Shown here: in pieces, positions 25,860 to 34,162 of the stretch | How the letters are laid out: the number at the start of each line of letters is the position of its first letter | Position numbering within the stretch: the stretch's first letter is position 1 | DNA from: Desulfamplus magnetovallimortis | GTDB taxonomy: Bacteria; Desulfobacterota; Desulfobacteria; Desulfobacterales; Desulfobacteraceae | NCBI RefSeq assembly: GCF_900170035.1 | Contig: NZ_LT828552.1 | Span: 102,935-161,745, forward strand | Length of the DNA stretch: 58,811 nt | Direction: 5' to 3' | Position numbers and translations under genes: made by a program | The notes under the pieces: generated by a model | Databases searched by the model: none | What the model saw: only the letters and a program-made list of their open reading frames with translations | Told to the model about the DNA's origin: nothing

Positions 25860-26309
25860 TTATTTCAGGATATCCTCAATACTTTGAATTCTTTTGAGAT
25901 GGCGACCACCTTCAAAGGGAGTTTCGAGCCAAACCTTAACAATCTCAATAGCAAGAATATCTCCTGTGACCCTTCCGCCAATTACAAGAATATTTGAATC
26001 ATTATGTTCCCTGCTCATTCTTGCAGAAAAAAGATCACTGCACAATGCAGCCCTTACACCTGGAAAACGGTTGGCTGCCATGGACATGCCAAGACCGGTA
26101 CCGCAAAGCAGAATTCCTTTTTTAAACTTACCTGAAGAGACAGCACCCGCAACTTTTTTTGCATAGTCAACATAACTCACAGAAGCATCACTATAAGTGC
26201 CTGCATCCTCCACATCAATTCCGGATTCTGCAATAAAAGCCCTGAGCTTCTCCTTGAGAAGAAAGGCTCCATGATCACTTCCAATAATAACCCTTTCCAA
26301 TTCACTCAT
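25860..26309 (-). CDS. rpiB: Ribose 5-phosphate isomerase B
   Basis: Interconverts ribose and ribulose 5-phosphate. GSDHGAF near residue 9-15, SYVDYAKKVAGAV near 45-57 and the catalytic Cys in LLCGTGLGMSMAANRFPGVRAA near 67-88 are clear. 149 residues is normal. It precedes glyA by about 100 bp, a common rpiB-glyA pair. Confidence 0.93.
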   Translation of the reverse strand: MSELERVIIGSDHGAFLLKEKLRAFIAESGIDVEDAGTYSDASVSYVDYAKKVAGAVSSGKFKKGILLCGTGLGMSMAANRFPGVRAALCSDLFSARMSREHNDSNILVIGGRVTGDILAIEIVKVWLETPFEGGRHLKRIQSIEDILK

Positions 26310-26436
26310 CCCTTTTTTGTTCTCCCTGGCTTTTAACTCCGGACCAAGTCAATGATCTCTTGGACAAATAGACATCCTGACATGAATAGAGATAAAGCAG
26401 GATGCCTTTTGAAAAAAACAAACAGATCAGAATTTT

Positions 26437-26541
26437 GGCATCCTTCATATCATCCCAAAAGTAGTTTACACTTTTTTGATGGAAATTCCTGATAAATGGG
26501 CATGTATCCCAGAAAGTGTAAACCGGTAAATGAAGGATGTC
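26437..26541. mobile_element. Family E MITE-like element inserted in the acpP stop codon
   Basis: It begins GGCATCCTTCATATCATCC and ends AAATGAAGGATGTC (105 bp), with AGAATTTT at 26429-26436 and 26542-26549. The acpP side ends GATGTC instead of GATGCC. Read on the minus strand, this G-to-A change turns TGG into the TGA stop of acpP. Confidence 0.9.
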
Positions 26542-26773
26542 AGAATTTTGACTGAATATAATTTATGGCATCCTGCACAGTGGTCAACTTATCAGTCTCA
26601 TCCTCATCAATATCAATCTCAAATACCTCCTCCATTGTCATTAGAAGCTCAACAATGGTAAGGGAATCAGCACCAAGGTCATCAACAAGGGACGCTTCAG
26701 GAACAACATCCTCAATATCAAGATTAGGCAACTTCTCCGCAATAATCTTTCTGACTTTTGTCTCAATACTCAT
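26540..26773 (-). CDS. acpP: Acyl carrier protein
   Basis: Carries growing fatty acyl chains on a 4'-phosphopantetheine arm. DLGADSLTIVELLM holds the attachment serine (S37). The protein is small and acidic, 77 residues from MSIETKV (26773); the upstream Met at 26791 gives an atypical extension. The stop codon is formed by the last base of a target duplication plus two bases of a family E element. It follows rpmF without the usual plsX/fab genes. Confidence 0.93.
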   Translation of the reverse strand: MSIETKVRKIIAEKLPNLDIEDVVPEASLVDDLGADSLTIVELLMTMEEVFEIDIDEDETDKLTTVQDAINYIQSKF

Positions 26774-26869
26774 AAGATAACAATCTCTCATCCATCAATA
26801 TTAACGCCCTGAAGCGTACAAAAAAATTCACTGCATGAAATTTTTGCTAACACCCATGCCCTAAAAATT

Positions 26870-27061
26870 TTATTCTTCGTCTTCAATATCCTGGACAAGA
26901 ACATTTCTTCCACGATACATACCGCATGCAGGGCACGCTGCATGGGGAAGTTTTGCCTCATCACACTCAGGACAGACTGCCAGTGTAGGCACTGCAACTT
27001 TCTGGTGGGTTCTTCTTTTTCTGCTTCTGCTTTTTGATGTTTTACGCTTTGGTACAGCCAT
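26870..27061 (-). CDS. rpmF: 50S ribosomal protein L32
   Basis: Basic N-terminus [17 protein letters not shown], then the zinc-binding pairs CPEC near 30-33 and CPAC near 43-46. 63 residues with a short acidic tail. AGGAGA precedes the ATG. Confidence 0.96.
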   Translation of the reverse strand: MAVPKRKTSKSRSRKRRTHQKVAVPTLAVCPECDEAKLPHAACPACGMYRGRNVLVQDIEDEE

Positions 27062-27131
27062 TAATCTTCTCCTAACTCACTATTTTGTTTCACAATATAT
27101 CAACAATGTCTTTCTACCAGATAAACACAAA

Positions 27132-27160
27132 CTTCTAATTTAATTATAAAGAATTGTCAA
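27132..27160 (-). promoter_or_regulatory. Possible promoter for rpmF-acpP
   Basis: On the minus strand TTGACA (27155-27160) and TAGAAG (27132-27137) are 17 bp apart, 71 bp above the rpmF start. The rest of the divergent gap to gltX (27161-27370) holds only a 10-bp direct repeat CCCTAATCAT (27215-27224, 27237-27246). Confidence 0.45.
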
Positions 27161-27370
27161 GAAAAATAGGGCATAAAGTCAATTTTTCAAGTTAATTTTA
27201 ATGCATCTCCCCTACCCTAATCATATCTTACCCTTGCCCTAATCATAATGGTATGGTAGAGAATCTCCAAAAATGGGCATACTTAAATATCTTCGGCAAA
27301 CACTATAAAATTTCTGGTGAAAAATGCCCTGTTTTGATGTTGAAAAAACCACAATTAATATGGAGAACGC

Positions 27371-28795
27371 ATGGACACTGTTGTTACAAGATTTCCTCCC
27401 AGTCCCACCGGCTACCTTCACATCGGTGGAGCAAGAACTGCCCTTTTCAACTGGCTATACGCCAGAAAAACAGGGGGCAGGTTTATTTTAAGAATTGAAG
27501 ATACTGACGAAGCACGCTCCACAAAAGAGTCCGTTGATGCTATTTTTAAATCCCTTGAATGGCTGGGGATAGACTGGGATGAAGGGCCTTTTTTTCAGAC
27601 ACAAAGATATGATATTTACAAAGAATATATAAATAAACTTGTAGCATCCGGCCATGCCTATTACTGCGACTGCTCTCCGGAAGAGGTCAATGCCATGCGT
27701 GAAAAGGCCAAAAGTCTTGGTAAAAAACCAATGTACAACGGTAAATGCAGAGAACTCAACAAAGAGTGGAAACCAGGCATGGTGGTAAGGCTTAAAGCTC
27801 CGGCAATGGGCACAACTGTGGTGGAAGATGTTGTAAAAGGAAACACAGCCTTTCCCAACAGCGAGCTTGACGATTTTATTATCCAGAGAAGTGACGGCAG
27901 CCCAATGTATAACCTGGCTGTTGTGGTTGATGATATCACAATGGGAATAAACACAATAATAAGAGGTGATGATCATCTTGTAAACACGCCAAAACAGATG
28001 CTGATTTATAAGGCTCTTGAAGCTCCGCTTCCACTTTTTGCCCATGTTCCAATGGTACTGGGCTCTGACAAAGCGAGACTTAGCAAGCGCCATGGGGCAA
28101 TGTCAGTAAGTGAATATATGGATATGGGCTATCTTCCTGATGCTATGCTCAACTATCTTGTAAGATTAGGCTGGTCTTTTGGAGATCAGGAATTTTTCAG
28201 AAGAGAGGAGCTTATAGAAAAATTTTCATTAGAGCATATAGGACGCTCTCCATCCATGTTTGATATGGACAAACTTACAGCAATCAATGCCAAACACATA
28301 CAGGATAAAAGCTCGTCTGAACTTGCTCCAATCTTTTCTGCCCATCTTGCAAAAAGAGAGATTGCATTGCCTGACACACAAGACAATCACGACGGCGACA
28401 CTAAAAGAGTTGAAAAAATCATTGAAACCCTTCAGCCAAGAAGTAAAACCATGGTTGAGATGGCAGATGCTGCTATTTTCTATTTCAGGGAATCAATTGA
28501 ATTTGAGGAAAAAGCAGCCAAAAAATTTATCAATTCTGATGCAGTGGAGCTTCTAAAGCTTTCAGCAAGATATATCAAAGAACTCAAACCCGATGAATTC
28601 ACAGAGAAAAACCTTGAAGATGCCATGAAAAAAGTCATGGAAGAGACAGGACTTAAATTCGGAAAAATTGCACAGCCGCTGAGGGTTGCACTTACAGGCG
28701 GTACAGTAAGCCCAGGTATTTTCGAGATGATTCTTGCTCTTGGTCAAAAGAAAACCGTGGAAAGAATACAAAAAGCCATTGAACATATTCAATAA
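27371..28795 (+). CDS. gltX: Glutamate--tRNA ligase
   Basis: Class I synthetase charging tRNA-Glu (and possibly tRNA-Gln, since gatABC are present). PPSPTGYLHIGGARTALFNW at 8-27 holds the HIGH-like motif and ARLSKRHG near 236-243 the KMSKS-like motif. CDCSPEE near 98-104 begins the zinc-site region. 474 residues is normal. GGAG precedes the ATG. Single gene on the plus strand. Confidence 0.95.
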   Translation: MDTVVTRFPPSPTGYLHIGGARTALFNWLYARKTGGRFILRIEDTDEARSTKESVDAIFKSLEWLGIDWDEGPFFQTQRYDIYKEYINKLVASGHAYYCDCSPEEVNAMREKAKSLGKKPMYNGKCRELNKEWKPGMVVRLKAPAMGTTVVEDVVKGNTAFPNSELDDFIIQRSDGSPMYNLAVVVDDITMGINTIIRGDDHLVNTPKQMLIYKALEAPLPLFAHVPMVLGSDKARLSKRHGAMSVSEYMDMGYLPDAMLNYLVRLGWSFGDQEFFRREELIEKFSLEHIGRSPSMFDMDKLTAINAKHIQDKSSSELAPIFSAHLAKREIALPDTQDNHDGDTKRVEKIIETLQPRSKTMVEMADAAIFYFRESIEFEEKAAKKFINSDAVELLKLSARYIKELKPDEFTEKNLEDAMKKVMEETGLKFGKIAQPLRVALTGGTVSPGIFEMILALGQKKTVERIQKAIEHIQ

Positions 28796-28803
28796 GCCAT
28801 TTT

Positions 28804-28963
28804 ATATGAAAGTCTCAGTAAGTGGCTGTTTTTAAAACGACTTTCATCTCTTCGATTGTGGCGGTAATGCCGCCATGGCCGTTATATGAAAGTCTCAGTA
28901 ATTGGCTGTTTTTAAAACGACTTTCATCTTTTCGATTGTGGCTATCATCAGCCATGTACGTTA
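28804..28963 (+). repeat. Two tandem 80-bp D-type units after gltX
   Basis: Units 28804-28883 and 28884-28963 share ATATGAAAGTCTCAGTAA, GACTTTCATCT, the TTCGATTGTGG linker and a final hairpin. That hairpin differs: GGCGG/CCGCC in the first and GGCT/AGCC in the second. Confidence 0.85.
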
Positions 28964-29002
28964 TCAGAAATTATCCATAACATACTGATATATGTAACCT
29001 AC

Positions 29003-29034
29003 AAAGGCTGGACAAAGATATTTGTCCGGCCTTT
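29003..29034. terminator. Long hairpin between convergent gltX and MEMO genes
   Basis: AAAGGCTGGACAAA pairs with TTTGTCCGGCCTTT (14 bp, one G-T pair) around GATA. T runs are short, so it may act as a two-way terminator or only as a stem. Confidence 0.6.
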
Positions 29035-29050
29035 GCATTATGCTAAAAAC

Positions 29051-30037
29051 CTACTCATTATGGCTAAAAAGAATTCCTGAGTATCCCACAAAACTACTTC
29101 CAGGGCTTTTGTCATAACTTGTGGCATAATCAAACTCTATCCCCTTGACAGCACCCATTTTTTTGACAGCACCAACAGCCGCTGCCACAGCTCCTGCACA
29201 GCAAAGATTCCGATTGCCAATCCCCTGGGCAATGATTTCATCACTCTCCATGGCAACCATTGCCCTTATGGCCTTTTGATCATTTTCATTTTTCATCCAT
29301 TCCAAAGCCTTTGCACCTGAACCTGCCGGAAAAAAGCCATAATTTTTTCCATAGTGGGTCATATCTGTGGAGCCTATGAAAACCACGCTAAGGTTCAGGG
29401 AATCTGCACATTCCACAGCAGCAGTTCCGACTTTTTCAGCAAAATTTGTTGGAGCCACTCCAACAGGCACTATTGAAGCATTGGGAAAAAAATATTTTAT
29501 AAAAGGCAGTTGAAGCTCAATGGTATTATCATCAGGGAATGTGGAAGCAGACATCTTCCTTATAGATATCCTGTCAGCAAGGGAAGCGGCAAGAGGTTGA
29601 TGGACATCAAGGTAGCCTAAAGGTGTTTCCCATTTTCCTTCAACCATAATACATGAACTTGAGGAAGGATGCATGTGCATTCCAAAAATTACAACAGCAT
29701 CAATATTTTCTCCGGAATTGCCATTATGTTCAGTTTCCGGTTTACTGGGAGACAACAATTCATCTTGCTTTTCTACTGAAAAATCATGACCCAGGGTTTT
29801 AATTTTTTCTGTTTTACGAATAAAAGGAGAAGATGCAATTGCTGATATGACCCGACATGCAATTGAACCTGAAAAAAACCATCCTGCATGGGGAACTATC
29901 CCACCTGAAAATTTTCCACCCTTTAAAAGGGCTGATTCATTACTGTTTTCTGTCAAAAATTGCTCAATGGCTTTCCGGCACTGAAGGGCATCTTCCGGAT
30001 ACCATGAGCCTGAAAATGCTGCTCTTTTTTTCTGCAT
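29051..30037 (-). CDS. AmmeMemoRadiSam system protein B (MEMO1 family)
   Basis: MEMO fold, related to dioxygenases and LigB. RAAFSGSWYPED near residue 5-16, GGIVPHAGWFFSG near 46-58, a FGMHMHP segment near 118 and STDMTHYG near 229-236 are family hallmarks with the metal-type histidines kept. CCAGAVAAAVGA near 283 and FVGYSGILF close the domain. The AMMECR1 domain and radical-SAM partners that often accompany it are absent here. A linker near 75-105 is longer than usual. Biochemical role unknown. Confidence 0.87.
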   Translation of the reverse strand: MQKKRAAFSGSWYPEDALQCRKAIEQFLTENSNESALLKGGKFSGGIVPHAGWFFSGSIACRVISAIASSPFIRKTEKIKTLGHDFSVEKQDELLSPSKPETEHNGNSGENIDAVVIFGMHMHPSSSSCIMVEGKWETPLGYLDVHQPLAASLADRISIRKMSASTFPDDNTIELQLPFIKYFFPNASIVPVGVAPTNFAEKVGTAAVECADSLNLSVVFIGSTDMTHYGKNYGFFPAGSGAKALEWMKNENDQKAIRAMVAMESDEIIAQGIGNRNLCCAGAVAAAVGAVKKMGAVKGIEFDYATSYDKSPGSSFVGYSGILFSHNE

Positions 30038-30084
30038 TTTATAACCTTTTATCTACAACATTATCTTGTCAATGATCTTTTAAA

Positions 30085-30972
30085 TTATCTTCTATTATCT
30101 TTCATTGCTTTGATTTCTTCCAGAGCAATCCCTGTAGCTTTACTTATACTTTCAAGGTCAAGAACTCCCGCTGATATCAAATTGGATGCTATTTGCCTTT
30201 TCTCTTCATTTTTACCCTCTTTTTTACCCTCTTTTACTCCGATTGTATAAGAGGATTCTACCATGCTGGCCTGATAATGAAGATCATCCTGGTATCTTTC
30301 ATAGGCAAGTCTTTCTTCTTCAGGCAATTTTAGAATATCAAGCTCCTCTTTGGCCTTTTTCAATCCTTTTGCCTTGAAATTATCCTTTATTTCTTCATTT
30401 TTTAAAAAATATATCCATTCATCCAGCGTATTTTTGGCAATATCATCAAAATTATTAACTTTTATAAGATAATATTCAGGGAATATCTCGTAAGCTTTAC
30501 TTTTTTGATAAAGTTCCTGCTGACCCTGGGATAGTTGAAGCACATCTTTTTTGTGAAGACCCGTAAATGATGTCGAACCATAATAAACATAATCCATGCC
30601 ATGACCAAGATCAAAATATAGAATGCTTACAGAAATCACTTTTACTATTTTTGAATAAGGCTCTCCCTCTTGTAGGTGTTCCGTTATAACCCTTGAGGCA
30701 CCGTATAAAATTCTTTGAAGGTAATCAAGTTCTCGATCATATTGAACTTCAATAATAATCACCTCTTCTTTAGAATTTTTTACCTTCAAATCAACACGGT
30801 TGAATTTATCCCAACGGTTTACCTTGTTGCTTTCGCTTTCCAGAACCTCAAGAATCGTTATATCATCATCAACAAGCTCACTGAGAAAGCCCTCCAGTAT
30901 CTCAAAATTGGCCTTACTTCTCAAAAGCCTTTTCATTGCCCAGTCAAAGCTGATAAGTTTTCTTTTTGACAT
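30085..30972 (-). CDS. Rpn/PD-(D/E)XK nuclease family (transposase-like) protein
   Basis: The start KLISFDWAMKRLLRSKANFEILEGFLSEL and the core RVDLKVKNSKEEVIIIEVQYDRE (about 58-80) fit the PD-(D/E)XK fold, with D and the E-x-Q residues as the metal site. The middle has YFDLGHGMDYVYYG. The C-terminal part is helical and charged (GVKEGKKEGKNEEKRQ). Family members such as RpnA promote recombination and are often labelled PDDEXK transposases. It is a common accessory gene, with no terminal repeats beside it here. GGGAGAG precedes the ATG. Confidence 0.85.
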   Translation of the reverse strand: MSKRKLISFDWAMKRLLRSKANFEILEGFLSELVDDDITILEVLESESNKVNRWDKFNRVDLKVKNSKEEVIIIEVQYDRELDYLQRILYGASRVITEHLQEGEPYSKIVKVISVSILYFDLGHGMDYVYYGSTSFTGLHKKDVLQLSQGQQELYQKSKAYEIFPEYYLIKVNNFDDIAKNTLDEWIYFLKNEEIKDNFKAKGLKKAKEELDILKLPEEERLAYERYQDDLHYQASMVESSYTIGVKEGKKEGKNEEKRQIASNLISAGVLDLESISKATGIALEEIKAMKDNRR

Positions 30973-31019
30973 GATTTTCTCTCCCAGTGTTGCACGGTTA
31001 GGTTCTTTCGAGTATAGTT

Positions 31020-32162
31020 TTAATACTTATCTATCAATCTTTTTTTTTGCTGGGTATATTCTTGCTCGGTTATCAACTCTTTATCATACAACTCTTTAAG
31101 TTTAATCAGCTTATCTTCTAATGTGGCTTCATCAACTAACATATTTTTATCCAACATCAAATCATGCTTTTCGTTTATCTTTCTTTCTGAAACAGTTGCA
31201 CCCTCCCCAAAAACATATTTGATATCAAATATTTGGGAACTCCCATGAATGCATAAAAAACTTAATCCCCAGCCTTCAAGAGTTGTTGGGCGATCAGGAC
31301 AATTAAAATAAATATAAGCAGTTTTTTTTTCACCTGGTATTATATCTGCGTCAGTAAGAAATGTATTCGTTATATACTTACGAATTTTAGCATTGGCCTT
31401 TCCAGCCTTAGTCCCTGATATAGTACCGAAAATAATTCCACCTGCAACTCCACTAACAACACTACGCTTTACAACGCTGTAACAAGCCTGATCTTTTGCT
31501 TGATCAAGAGACATTTTAGAAACAGTCATACCATTTGGCCGTAATAATTTAATTGAATTAGTATTAATTTTTATGAAATCACTTGAATGATTTGCAATTT
31601 TAAATTCAATGGGAACCATGTAATGATGCATTGATGGTTTATCTGTTATATACCCATTATAAAATCTAAATTTAGCCTCCAATTTTAAAGAGATTTCATC
31701 TATTATATCAACATATCCACCATTAATAGATATCGCACCAGGAGCAATTTGCTCTTTACTCTCAAGTGCAGCTAATGCAGAATTTGCTTTTTCAATATTA
31801 CTTGAAGATATTATTTTGGCAGAATCAATTGCCTTTGACAAAATAGTGACGTTTTCCTTTGTATTCGGCATTATATATGCTAATGTCTTTATGGCATAAA
31901 CGCGAATATCTTCATCAGACTCAGTTTTTATAAAATCAACGATACCTGGAATGGCATCCGCAGCAGCCTCTTTTTGTCGTGAAATACACTTTAATGCTTG
32001 AACTCGCGTTTTATCGTTCTCATCATCAAGTGCAAAAACAAGTGCAGGAATTGCCTGAGTAGATAAAAGCTGGCCTTTTTGAAGGCCATAATTTTGATAC
32101 CAAGCTCCGCCGGAACAACCGATAAAAAATACACCAACCATAATCATCCAAATCTTTTTCAT
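31020..32162 (-). CDS. Lipoprotein with HEAT-like repeats and C-terminal SHOCT domain
   Basis: MKKIWMIMVGVFFIGC is a lipoprotein signal with Cys16 as lipid site. Residues about 30-115 form HEAT-like helical pairs (AIPALVFALDDENDKTRVQALKCI, AIPGIVDFIKTESDEDIRVYAIKTL). A beta-rich middle follows, with a glycine-rich stretch near 230-250 (SGVAGGIIFGTISGTKAGKA) that could contact membrane. The end, LEDKLIKLKELYDKELITEQEY, is a SHOCT motif. 380 residues. I start at 32162, not at the upstream in-frame codon at 32192 that lies in a family A element. Envelope-located; function unknown. Confidence 0.75.
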   Translation of the reverse strand: MKKIWMIMVGVFFIGCSGGAWYQNYGLQKGQLLSTQAIPALVFALDDENDKTRVQALKCISRQKEAAADAIPGIVDFIKTESDEDIRVYAIKTLAYIMPNTKENVTILSKAIDSAKIISSSNIEKANSALAALESKEQIAPGAISINGGYVDIIDEISLKLEAKFRFYNGYITDKPSMHHYMVPIEFKIANHSSDFIKINTNSIKLLRPNGMTVSKMSLDQAKDQACYSVVKRSVVSGVAGGIIFGTISGTKAGKANAKIRKYITNTFLTDADIIPGEKKTAYIYFNCPDRPTTLEGWGLSFLCIHGSSQIFDIKYVFGEGATVSERKINEKHDLMLDKNMLVDEATLEDKLIKLKELYDKELITEQEYTQQKKRLIDKY

Positions 32163-32178
32163 ATCACATCCTTTGGTA

Positions 32179-32342
32179 CTCAAAAACGACACCTATGAGC
32201 TTTTTAACCTTGTCAATACTATCTGAATCAGGATGCCCAGGATAACCAGGAATTACAGGATAAAAATCATGAGCATCTTGTAAATCCTGGTTATCCTGAT
32301 TCAGACAAATTCAATAAATGCCAAAAAGGTGTCGCTTTTGAG
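32179..32342. mobile_element. Family A MITE-like element, target duplication TTGGTA
   Basis: Ends CTCAAAAACGACACCT and AGGTGTCGCTTTTGAG (15 of 16 paired), 164 bp, flanked by TTGGTA at 32173-32178 and 32343-32348. It sits 17 bp above the HEAT-lipoprotein start; the duplicated bases touch its Shine-Dalgarno. Confidence 0.9.
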
Positions 32343-32349
32343 TTGGTAT

Positions 32350-32441
32350 ATTCCGATTTCTGACTTAACACTTTTCTGAAAAATACACCTCAAAAAGGAG
32401 ATGATTCTCCGGAAAGTGTAACGCTGTAAATGAAAGATGCC
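32350..32441. repeat. Degenerate family E copy
   Basis: The right end GTAAATGAAAGATGCC and inner AACACTTTTCTG/GGAAAGTGTAA match family E. The left end is eroded and no target duplication is clear. It lies between hypB and a family A element. Confidence 0.5.
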
Positions 32442-32459
32442 CAAGTAATTCATGCAAAC

Positions 32460-33125
32460 TCATTTTTTCCAGGCTTGAATCTGTCCGTTCAACCACTCAA
32501 TCCATTGATCAAAACCCTCTTCGGTCTTTGCAGAAAGTTTAAATACCGGCATCATTGGATGTACTGTCTTCATATTATTTACGGCAAGGTCAGCATCTAC
32601 ATCAAGATAGGGCAAAAGATCAATTTTATTAAGAATAGCTGCATCAGCAACCTGAAACATCAATGGATATTTAAGGGGTTTATCCTCTCCTTCTGTGACA
32701 CTCAAAACCACCACCTTGACATTTTCACCAATATCAAATTCAGCAGGACAAACCAAATTTCCAATATTTTCAACAATCAGAAGATCAAGGGAATCAAGCG
32801 TCATCTCCCTTGCAGCTTTGTCAATCAAATGTGCTGCCAAGTGGCAATCTCCACCAAACTGATCGGTATTGATCTGAACCACTGCTGCCCCTGTTGCTTC
32901 AAGACGGTCAGCATCATTTCTTGTACAGATATCCCCTACAATGACCCCTGTTCTTGTTTCCGGCATGATTCTTTTCAGAGTCTTACAAAGGGTTTCTGTC
33001 TTGCCTGAGCCTGGAGAACTCATCATGTTAAGAACAAAAACCCCTTTTTCCCTGAAATAATTGCGATTTTTGTCAGCCATTGTTTCATTGACTTCCAGCA
33101 CTTTTTTCTGAATAGTTATCTCCAC
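32460..33125 (-). CDS. hypB: Hydrogenase nickel incorporation GTPase HypB
   Basis: Delivers nickel to [NiFe]-hydrogenase with HypA. The P-loop SSPGSGKTE is at 36-44, GDICTRNDAD near 64-73, the metal-site GGDCHLAAH near 91-99, VENIGNLVCP near 118-127 and the base-recognition NKID near 166. There is no His-rich N-terminal tail and no CxxCGC motif. The start is GTG (33125) after AAGGTG. hypA lies 146 bp upstream in the same direction. No hydrogenase structural genes are in the window. Confidence 0.94.
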   Translation of the reverse strand: MEITIQKKVLEVNETMADKNRNYFREKGVFVLNMMSSPGSGKTETLCKTLKRIMPETRTGVIVGDICTRNDADRLEATGAAVVQINTDQFGGDCHLAAHLIDKAAREMTLDSLDLLIVENIGNLVCPAEFDIGENVKVVVLSVTEGEDKPLKYPLMFQVADAAILNKIDLLPYLDVDADLAVNNMKTVHPMMPVFKLSAKTEEGFDQWIEWLNGQIQAWKK

Positions 33126-33271
33126 TTTATAATCACCTTATTTTTTATAGTTTTCCCGATAATTTAGTTTACTGAATTTCTCTTTTCCCGACTTTAAGAA
33201 AATTATGCAATCATTGGACTATTCGTAGGATACAGAATCAATTTTTGCGCCATTGGTAGATACAGGCCAGA

Positions 33272-33619
33272 TTAATCGGCAAGCTCCAGGGATGAAATCT
33301 CAAGTTCCCTGCCAGACAGAATTTCCACTGCCCCATCACGGCATGATGGACATGTAAAGACAGGGCCGTCAACTTCCCATTGATGAGCACATGCCTTGCA
33401 TTTAACCACAACAGGCACCTTTTCAATCACAAGCTTTGCTCCTTCAAGGGAGGTATCCTTGGTTATGATCTCAAAGCAGAATTTAAGACTATCCTCCACA
33501 ACGGCTGCGAGATTGCCGATCCTTAAATTCAGTTTTTCAACCTTTGGATTTACAATATCAGATGGTATGGAAGCAATGGCAATATTGACCATCTGCTGGG
33601 CAACTCCCATTTCGTGCAT
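33272..33619 (-). CDS. hypA: Hydrogenase maturation nickel metallochaperone HypA
   Basis: MHEMGVAQQM supplies the nickel-binding His2. The zinc site is CKAC near residue 71-74 with CPSC near 87-90. 115 residues is normal. I start at 33619, after AAAAAGGAG, because the family always begins MHE; the longer upstream frame crosses an F repeat. Neighbour of hypB; together they serve hydrogenase or urease nickel insertion. Confidence 0.94.
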   Translation of the reverse strand: MHEMGVAQQMVNIAIASIPSDIVNPKVEKLNLRIGNLAAVVEDSLKFCFEIITKDTSLEGAKLVIEKVPVVVKCKACAHQWEVDGPVFTCPSCRDGAVEILSGRELEISSLELAD

Positions 33620-33635
33620 TTGTCTATTTCTCCTT

Positions 33636-33763
33636 TTTACCGTGAAAACACATTCTGTTTTCATGATCGGGGGTGGCCGAAATATCATTTGGCCATGAGG
33701 GTTTACCTTGGAAATGGATACAATTTTCCGTATTCAGGGATGGCTGGATGGCAGCCATGACCG
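33636..33763. repeat. Two F-type two-hairpin units upstream of hypA
   Basis: Unit 1 (33636-33701): GAAAACA/TGTTTTC, then TGGCC/GGCCA. Unit 2 (33702-33763): GGAAA/TTTCC, then TGGCTG/CAGCCA. Both begin TTTACC. The stem sequences differ between units, but pairing is kept. Confidence 0.75.
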
Positions 33764-33855
33764 TTTACTCAAAGTCGAACAGTTAAGCCAGGCCACTTAT
33801 GGGGGCATTTTTCAGCTTCAGAGAAATTCAGGCTCAATGAATAATGTTCAATGTG

Positions 33856-34071
33856 TCAAGCGGACAACCTCTGTTCATTATCAATCTGCTGAAATGATAA
33901 ATACGGAAGATTTGAATGCTCTCTGGCGTGTTCTATAGTCATGCTTACTATATTTCCATGTATGTCAACGTCAAGATAGACATTCTCGGAAACCTCTATA
34001 GTTTCATTTATGTCCTTATTTGAAAATTCAACGAGTGCGGTATCTGTGTCTGGGAAAAATTTAATTTTCAT
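33856..34071 (-). CDS. DUF2283 domain-containing small protein
   Basis: MKIKFFPDTDTALVEFSNKD followed by VYLDVDIHGNIVSMTIEHA is the DUF2283 pattern, a small beta-rich protein often beside DUF4258 in putative toxin-antitoxin pairs. No DUF4258 gene is visible; the 90 bp above encode an in-frame extension that I leave out. 71 residues. It begins just below the aminotransferase stop (34163). Function unknown. Confidence 0.7.
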   Translation of the reverse strand: MKIKFFPDTDTALVEFSNKDINETIEVSENVYLDVDIHGNIVSMTIEHAREHSNLPYLSFQQIDNEQRLSA

Positions 34072-34162
34072 CCTGCATGCCTCTCTTAAAATTTCTGTCA
34101 AAAAAAGCGTTGTGTACTGTCTCCCCATCTTCCAGAAGAATAACTCTTTTATAGGATAATTT

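Noticed and set aside
30085-30972. Insertion sequence around the Rpn/PDDEXK gene
   Set aside because: No inverted repeats or target duplications were found at its borders.
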